A stretch of 20,471 nt of DNA. Source: Silene noctiflora (Eukaryota; Streptophyta; Magnoliopsida; Caryophyllales; Caryophyllaceae). A program made the translations under genes and the position numbers. The stretch spans positions 89,331 through 109,801 of the forward strand of contig VHZZ01000332.1 in NCBI GenBank assembly GCA_009801015.1, in the 5' to 3' direction. Below the pieces are notes generated by a model that was not told the origin of the DNA, searched no databases, and saw only the letters and a program-made list of their open reading frames with translations. This document shows, in pieces, positions 14,693 to 20,471 of this stretch; the stretch's first letter is position 1; each line of letters starts with the position of its first letter.

Positions 14693-14886
14693 TAACTCTT
14701 CGACTCTTCTTGAGAGCACTCACAAGATTATACACTGTTGTCAATGATTGGAGCAACACTATCTCTCACAAGATTATACACTGTTAGCCATTCCCATGGA
14801 TTGGAGCAAGCTCTTTTCGTTATCCAATTAACTCTTCGACTCTTCTTGAGAGCACTCACAAGATTATACACTGTTGTCAATGATTG
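14693..14886 (+). repeat. 58-bp direct duplication with a third partial copy
   Basis: The 58 bases at 14693-14750 are repeated identically at 14829-14886, 136 bases apart. A 21-base core starting CTCACAAGATTATACACTG occurs three times, at 14719-14739, 14765-14785 and 14855-14875. The word GATTGGAGCAA also occurs twice (14746 and about 14799). The left edge of copy 1 coincides with the TAA target duplication of the Tourist element, while the DNA left of that element does not match the DNA left of copy 2. Confidence 0.9.
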
Positions 14887-15033
14887 TTTACCCCCAATTA
14901 AAAAAAAGCTAGTCTCCCAGTCGGCCAGTCCCAACTACCAAATCCCAATAGAGGTAAAACTGGATCCACGAGCATTCCAACAAAGTGAGGAATAGCATCT
15001 TGCAGTTGCAGCAGAAAGCTGAAGACAAAGATG

Positions 15034-15040
15034 TATAAAA
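15034..15040 (+). promoter_or_regulatory. Candidate TATA box of NAT11
   Basis: TATAAAA in the context GATGTATAAAAAACTG, 365 bases before the NAT11 ATG. If it is used, transcription would start near 15065 and the leader would be about 340 bases long. The leader is rich in C/T, as plant 5' UTRs often are. Confidence 0.45.
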
Positions 15041-15170
15041 AACTGATTTAAACTAAAGATAGTGCCAAAAAAACACAGACTGACCCATCAACCACCAGCT
15101 CACCCCCACACACTTTCTCAACTGTATTAGTACTAATCCTTAATCATCCCTTAACCCCATTTTCTTAATC

Positions 15171-15333
15171 ATGCACTGCATTCAGACTTAATTTCTTCAA
15201 TGCTTCACTTCTACTCCTCCCTTAATTATACCATCTGGTTTAGTCCGGAGTCGAGCCGGGTAGGACTACTAGAACAGGAAAGCTTTCCCTCATGAGTATT
15301 AACATTGCTGCATTCCTTAACTTTATTTGGTAA
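15171..15333 (+). promoter_or_regulatory. Cluster of three short upstream ORFs in the presumed NAT11 leader
   Basis: Three ATGs precede the main start. uORF1 15171-15191 encodes MHCIQT. uORF2 15200-15295 encodes 31 residues starting MLHFYSSLNYTIWF. uORF3 15292-15333 encodes MSINIAAFLNFIW. The stop of uORF2 and the start of uORF3 overlap as ATGA. None overlaps the NAT11 ATG at 15405. Their presence in the mRNA depends on the start site inferred from the TATA box at 15034; a leader intron would change this. Confidence 0.4.
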
Positions 15334-15404
15334 TCAGCCAACACACTTCTTTTTCATATCTGTATTTCCAAAGTAGAGGTGTACCCATTTGAGAAGAAGC
15401 AGAA

Positions 15405-18400
15405 ATGGCAACTGGGTTGAGCTCAGAAACCTTAAATAAGGTTGAGGAAAGCAATAAAGTTGAGTCCTTTGTTCCAAGGAGAAATCATGATCCAAAAGAC
15501 TTGAGATCTTGGGCTAAAAGAACTGGGTTTGTGTCTATGTTTTCTGGTGAGACTGATGCACAAGCTTCTTCAAGTTCAAATGGTGGAAATTTGAGGAACA
15601 GTAGAACAAATAGTGGGAATGTGAATGATTTGGAGAAGGGTTCTCCAAAGGTTGAAATTAATCCAATTTTAGGCAGGAGTAGAGCTGGAAGGGACAGCGA
15701 AATCGAGCCGATAATTGGTGGTTTGCATAGGAATGGGAATAGAGTTGAGGAAAGGGAAGGTGGTGTTGGTGTTAATGGGAATGGTAAGGGTTTGGGTAGT
15801 ATAGATGAGAGGGGTGTTGGTGTTGGTGTTGGTGTTGGTGTTGGTGTTAATGGGAATGGTGATGGTAATGGAAGGGGAAATGGGAGAGGGTTTCATGAGG
15901 ATAATGTAGCTGCTTCCGAGCCCATAAAAGAGGAAGTTGATGGAGACAATGAACTTGGTTTTGGTGATGGGTATTTTGATGAAGAGCCTATTCTTGGGGG
16001 GCAGCCTAAGACTTTTAAGGTTAACTGTGGGGTTTTGGATAATCCGGGTTTCGGTGAGTATGCTGTTCACTCTATATATTTTGTTCCTTGAAAATATTAA
16101 TGCTTGTGATTATATCCAATTATCCATATGTGGTCATTGTTTGTTTAGTCTTTTGCATTTCTGCTCTTAATTCAACTGTCACTGACATTGTGAAAACTTT
16201 TGTACAGTATTTCTCGTCCTGGTTCTCAGTTGAATTGTCTGTGACATTGTGAAAACTTTGCAAGGCATGTTTGCGCTTATGATGCAAATTCAGCTAGCTA
16301 TGTTCTTAAGAATAAATATTGCTTTGAACTTGATTGCTGCTGTAGTTTTTGTAAATCAGGATGTAAAATGTGGCTAAATCTGGGTAGTTTTGAAATCTGC
16401 TCTGTAAGATGATATCCTTGGTACTTGAGAATTTTGGGTGAGGTGCATGGGCATAAGATTGGACATTTGAATGGTAGGAAAGGGAATTTGAACCTCTGTA
16501 GTTCTATTGCAGCTTAAGTTGTGCTCAAAATTGCGATTAGTATATGAAAATCGAATATATGATACGGCTAGAAGTCTGAGACAAAAAGATACTGGTTTTT
16601 CATTCCTGATGTGGTTACTTTTATGATCCTGTTTATACTGATCACCCAAAAAGTTGCATTTTATTTACTGAATATAATGATAATTTCAAGTGGTCTTTTT
16701 GAAGAAAGATGCATCTAATTCTGTTGGCTTGTGTTCATGCACTTTTTAAGATTTCATGAATGGCAGAGATTCAATAATATTTCATATCTCCATGTTTCTA
16801 TTACCGGGTGGCAATCTATAGATGTGCATGTCTCAACTCCGTTAGGCACTGCTCTGATAAGATATGTACAGGAATTGCCGACTTGTTGTATGAAATAGGA
16901 ATTCTGATGTGGGAAAAACGTTCTTATCTGTGTGACAAATGGATTTTGACTTTCCTATTATTGTGAAGTTTTCCGGACCTGTTGATTTATGTGTCATTAT
17001 CTGTTTTCAGTTCCAATTATCTATTATGGCCTCCAACACTATCTCTCAATCACTGGTTCACTTATTCTCATTCCTCTAATTATGGTACCAGCCATGGGTG
17101 GAAGTGATGTAAGTACCATGTTGCTCCTACTTGAAGTTTATACCTTTACGCTGTGGAGTTCAAGAAGAGTTCATTGATCATCTTGTTCAACGCAATAACA
17201 GTCTTTGATGATTGCAGAAGGATACGGCAAATGTTATTTCGACGGTGTTACTGGTGTCTGGCATCTCAACATTACTGCATTCCTACTTTGGCACCCGTCT
17301 TCCGTTGGTACAAGGAAGTTCATTTGTTTATTTGGCACCAGCATTAGTTATCATGAATTCACAGGAGTTCCGAAATCTTGCAGACCATGTGAGTTGTACA
17401 CATTGAACTTCACAAGCAAAATTTTCCAGAGCACTGAGTCTTGTATGAGACAGTCACACATGTGAGAACAACTTAGATCATTATATACTCCTCATTTGAT
17501 TATAGAAAAAAATACATTCTTCTCCAATGTGAGACCGTCTCATATAACTTTTTGTGTTGGCCGATAGTTAATTTTTGGCTTATTAACAGAATTCAGTTTT
17601 CCTATGATAATGAATCATTATGCTTTGTGGTACTGAGCTTCTTGCTCCCAAAATGTGCAGCGAAATTCAACTTCCCTACTTTTCGCTGAGAATAAAACTT
17701 ATATAGAAATTAACGTGCTGCAACTTATTATTCATGTACGGAGTATAATGTATTGACATTATACGAAATTCCAATGACATTCTTCTTTGTTTATATTAAA
17801 CTCCTTAATGAACTACAGAAATTCAGGTACATTATGAGGGAGTTGCAAGGGGCTATAATCATTAGTTCAATTTTTCAGAGCATATTGGGATTCAGTGGCC
17901 TTATGTCTCTACTATTAAGGTAAAGCCGTGGGTTCCTATCGAAAAAATAACCTTAATTGCCGTAAAATGTTGTGTTATATTAACTCCGAATGTATCTAAC
18001 ACTCGTCAAGATTATCTTGTGAATGAGACATTATTATTCACCTTTTTTTTCTTATTCCATTGCAGGTTGATGAACCCAGTTGTAGTTGCACCTACAATTG
18101 GCGCTGTAGGTTTAGCATATTTCAGCTATGGGTTTCCTCAAGCTGGTAGTTGTATTGAAATAAGCATACCTCAAATCTTATTGCTTCTTTTCTTCACACT
18201 GGTGAGCTTTTGATCAGAAAATTTATGTTTTAATTTCCGCTGATGGGTGTTCAAGATTTAGATAAACAATTGACTTTATTTTCTACCTCTTATTTTCCAG
18301 TATATTAGAGGGGTATCCATTTCAGGACATCGAATATTCCAAATTTACGCGGTAATGTTTACAATACTCTGTGATAAAGAAAACATGTGGATGTTCACCT

Positions 18401-20306
18401 TGTTTGGCTATTATATGTTTTATCATCGTTTTTCTTGACCCTTGTCAACATTTGCAGGTGCCACTAAGTATCGTGATTGTATGGACATATGCTGTTTTCC
18501 TGACGGTTGGTGGAGCCTATAACTTCAAGGGTTGCAGCCCAAACATACCAAGTTCAAATATCTTAGTAAATACTTGCATCAAGCATGCTTATACCATGAA
18601 GCATTGCCGGACTGACGTTTCAAATGCATGGGCGGCTTCTTCTTGGTTCAGAGTTCCGTACCCATTGCAGTGGGGTATTCCTATCTTTCACTTCAGGACT
18701 TCTATAATTATGATCATTGCCGCACTTGTTTCATCAGCAGATTCGGTAGGTAATCCATCTTTCAGATGATCAGTTTATTCTTGCCATCAGAATTGACTTG
18801 GCAAATCATTTGTTCACTGTAGGATTTTGATTATTTTGTTTCTTAATGGTTATGTATGCTTACATAGTTACATTATGATCCTAGTTTAATGCGTATACAA
18901 TTTTTATGCTCCAGTTTTGGGTATGACATAATATTAAGTATATGACCTGCGTAGGTTGGGACATATTACTCAGCATCACTGCGAGTCAACTTAAGGCCTC
19001 CAACCCGGGGAATTGTAAGTAGAGGAATCGCGATGGAAGGTTTTTGCAGTTTGGTGGCTGGACTTTGGGGTACTGGTACTGGATCAACTACTCTAACTGA
19101 GAACGTCCACACTATCAGCATAACTGATGTCGCTAATCGAAGAGCAGTACAGCTTGGCGCCGTCCTATTAATTCTTCTCTCCTTTTTAGGTAATTACACT
19201 TTTCTATTCCTCCAAGGACAAAGTAGAACTGGTTTGTCCCACCAGAATGACCTGACCAAACTTGACTTTGGCCTGAAAAGTACTACCTGAAGTAGGCCAG
19301 AACGTGAATTGACCAGACGTAATAATTCAAACGACCAGCCCCTTAACAACCCCAACTTAAACTGACTACCCACCGAAATGACCCGACCAGAACCTGATTT
19401 GAATGCCCCAGTTGCAGGTCTAGTAAGAAAAACTATTGCTATTAGATGCTCTCAAGATAAATAAAAAGTACAACTTGTGTTTGCAGGGAAAGTGGGAGGT
19501 ATTCTTGCTTCCATACCACAAGCACTGGCGGCTTCTGTACTGTGCTTCATTTGGAGTCTTACAGTAGCACTCGGTCTCTTAAATTTGCAGTATACGCAAG
19601 CATCTAGTTTTAGAAATATGGCAATTGTTGGTGCTTCCTTGTTTCTTGGTCTATCTGTCCCTGCTTACATCCAGCAGTTTCAACCTGAGATCAGCCTCAT
19701 TCTTCCTGGTTATTTGATTCCATATGCAGCTGCATCAAGTGGGCCCGTTCGCTCTTCTAACGCCCAGGTAAGTACATATTCTGGGAAAACTTCCCTTTTT
19801 GGTAGTCGGTACCTTGAGGCTTGAGTTACTTTCACTTGGTGTCTAATTTCACTTTAGTACCCAAGGTTAGCGCTTTTTCATACATCGGTGTGACCTGAGG
19901 TGTGGAATAATCCCTTTCGGTGGCGTAAAGATCTTAAAATTCTCGAAACTCAGTATACCAAAGTGAATTAGACCATAGCAAAGGGTATCAAAGGAGAAAT
20001 ATTCCATCAATTCTATTCACCAGCAATCTAAGTTTTACCCTCGCTTAGTAGAGCTAATACCGTCTTCCTCTGACTTAATACCAGCTTAATTTTGCAATCA
20101 ATGGCCTCTTGTCTATGAATATGGTTGTGACATTCTTCCTAGCACTAGTGCTGGACAATACCGTGCCTGGAAGCAAGGAGGAGCGCGGTGTATACAAGTG
20201 GTCTTCTCCCGAGGATTTGTCTACTGACGAAGCCTCTCAAGCTGCTTACAGGTTGCCACGTGGTGTCGCTCGTGCTTGTTGTTGGGCTAGGTGTCTAGGT
20301 GTATGA
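15405..20306 (+). CDS. NAT11: Nucleobase-ascorbate transporter, NAT11/12 type, ten exons, 743 aa
   Basis: Complete gene. Exons: 15405-16053, 17011-17108, 17218-17388, 17819-17919, 18066-18201, 18301-18351, 18458-18745, 18955-19189, 19487-19767, 20085-20306 (stop TGA); 2232 coding bases with all phases agreeing. It belongs to the NAT/NCS2 family of proton-coupled nucleobase transporters. The long cytosolic N-terminus (about 215 aa, with PKDLRSWAKRTGFVSMFSGE at residues 30-49 and a Gly-Val repeat at 137-148) and the core sequence match Arabidopsis NAT11 more closely than NAT12, from memory. Core landmarks: the QH motif in YGLQHYLS (Q225, H226), LPLVQGSSFVYLAPA (278-292), MRELQGAIII, NPVVVAPT, ADSVGTYYSAS with the TM8 acidic residue D497, and GTGTGSTTLTENVHTISIT with the NAT signature region 547-555. 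It then has DNTVPGSKEERGVY near the C-terminus. About 12-14 membrane helices are expected. Oddity: the signature has His where typical NATs have Gly. Substrate is unproven for this clade; nucleobases are the family's usual cargo. NAT12 is the alternative label. Confidence 0.93.
15813..15848 (+). repeat. (GGTGTT)6 microsatellite in NAT11 exon 1
   Basis: Six perfect GGTGTT units encode six Gly-Val pairs (residues 137-148), flanked by further GGT/AAT-rich codons giving NGNGDGNGRGNGRG. The tract lies in the poorly conserved N-terminal extension, where a length change of whole units would keep the frame. Confidence 0.9.
16054..17010 (+). other. NAT11 intron 1, 0.96 kb
   Basis: Begins GTGAGT and ends TTTTCAG, phase 1. 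T-rich with no recognisable element. A short word (GACATTGTGAAAACTTT) occurs twice, at about 16183 and 16242, with related flanks: a small local duplication. Open frames on either strand here are not supported. Confidence 0.8.
17389..17818 (+). other. NAT11 intron 3, 0.43 kb
   Basis: Between CAT|GTGAGT and CTACAG|AAATTC, phase 0. It contains the small inverted-repeat element at 17444-17544 and is otherwise AT-rich. Confidence 0.8.
17444..17544. mobile_element. About 100-bp MITE with GAGACGGTCTCACA-type ends
   Basis: The left end TATGAGACAGTCACACATG is mirrored at the right by ATGTGAGACCGTCTCATA; the arms match at most of the first 24 positions. The short interior is AT-rich. No clear target duplication is visible, so the superfamily is left open. 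Similar words (GAGACGGGTTCACA, GTGAGACGACC) occur around 3925-3965 in ECD intron 5, hinting at a second, decayed copy. Confidence 0.6.
19210..19420. repeat. Degenerate TGACC/CGACC-rich tract in NAT11 intron 8
   Basis: Recurrent words such as ACCAGAA, TGACCTGACC, GAATTGACCAGACG and GACCCGACCAGAACC fill most of intron 8 (19190-19486). On the other strand this is the same kind of GGGTC/TGGTC low-complexity sequence as at 2240-2490. No transposon ends were recognised. Confidence 0.5.
19768..20084 (+). other. NAT11 intron 9, 0.32 kb
   Basis: Between GCCCAG|GTAAGT and AATACCAG|CTTAAT, phase 0. The acceptor lacks a strong pyrimidine tract directly before it, but the downstream exon (LNFAINGLLSMNMVVTFFLA) fits the family exactly. 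Nothing else was recognised. Confidence 0.75.
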
Positions 20307-20471
20307 AATTGATATGTTTCCCCTAGCAGGACCCAAATCATTTTGGGTCTAAGGCTTTGTTATTGCTCTAGACTATGAGGCCTAGATTCGTGGTCAAGTC
20401 GAGTTTTAGGTCGCTAAGATTTTGACACATCTAGTTGAAAATTAGTTTGTGAATCGATTCAAAACCAGTTT
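20307..20471 (+). other. NAT11 3' flank with a perfect 8-bp hairpin
   Basis: Probable 3' UTR. GACCCAAA (20330-20337) and TTTGGGTC (20342-20349) form a perfect stem around a 4-base loop. No poly(A) signal was seen before the window ends. Confidence 0.4.

Noticed and set aside
15669-16070. 133-codon minus-strand frame rich in Thr, Ile and Asn
   Set aside because: Antisense of NAT11 exon 1; the (TN)n look comes from the GGTGTT repeat.

Overview
This is plant nuclear DNA, probably from a eudicot. The genes are split by GT-AG introns, their products belong to plant or general eukaryotic families, and the spaces between them are AT-rich and dotted with small DNA transposons (MITEs). The MITE ends (CTCCCTCC-type Stowaway termini, GAGACGGTCTCACA-type termini, ACTATCCGTCT fold-backs) remind me of Caryophyllales genomes such as beet, spinach or Silene. 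That placement is from memory and is weak.

Layout: (1) 2-1808, plus strand: the 3' part of a gene for a plant protein of unknown function, with a penultimate exon, a 1.36 kb intron and a tiny last exon. (2) 1809-3576: convergent intergenic stretch holding a degenerate GGGTC-rich tract and an intact-ended Stowaway MITE. (3) 8450-3577, minus strand: a complete six-exon gene for the ecdysoneless/SGT1-type protein (ECD, 654 aa), with two Stowaway-like MITEs lying against or near its splice donors. (4) 8451-10743: divergent intergenic region with a roughly 0.75 kb inverted-repeat-bounded element and otherwise unassigned DNA. (5) 10744-11058, plus: an intronless gene for a 104-aa coiled-coil protein of unknown function. 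(6) 11059-15404: 4.3 kb without a convincing gene, holding MITE ends, a possible SINE remnant, a 691-bp Tourist/Harbinger-type MITE with TAA target duplications, a 58-bp direct duplication starting at the MITE edge, and then the NAT11 promoter and leader with three short upstream ORFs. (7) 15405-20306, plus: a complete ten-exon gene for a nucleobase-ascorbate transporter of the NAT11/NAT12 type (743 aa).

The genes are ordinary nuclear neighbours and do not form a pathway. ECD is a nuclear/cytosolic cofactor linked to transcription and splicing, NAT11 is a membrane transporter, and the other two are uncharacterised. I found no previously undescribed multi-gene system. The points worth a second look are the MITE placed at an ECD splice donor, the altered NAT signature in the transporter, the overlapping uORFs in its leader, and the tandem duplication whose edge coincides with the Tourist insertion site.

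Exon borders were placed by hand from GT/AG sites, reading phase and remembered family sequences; no transcript or database evidence was available. Single unresolved bases (N) occur at about 465, 14625 and 14640.
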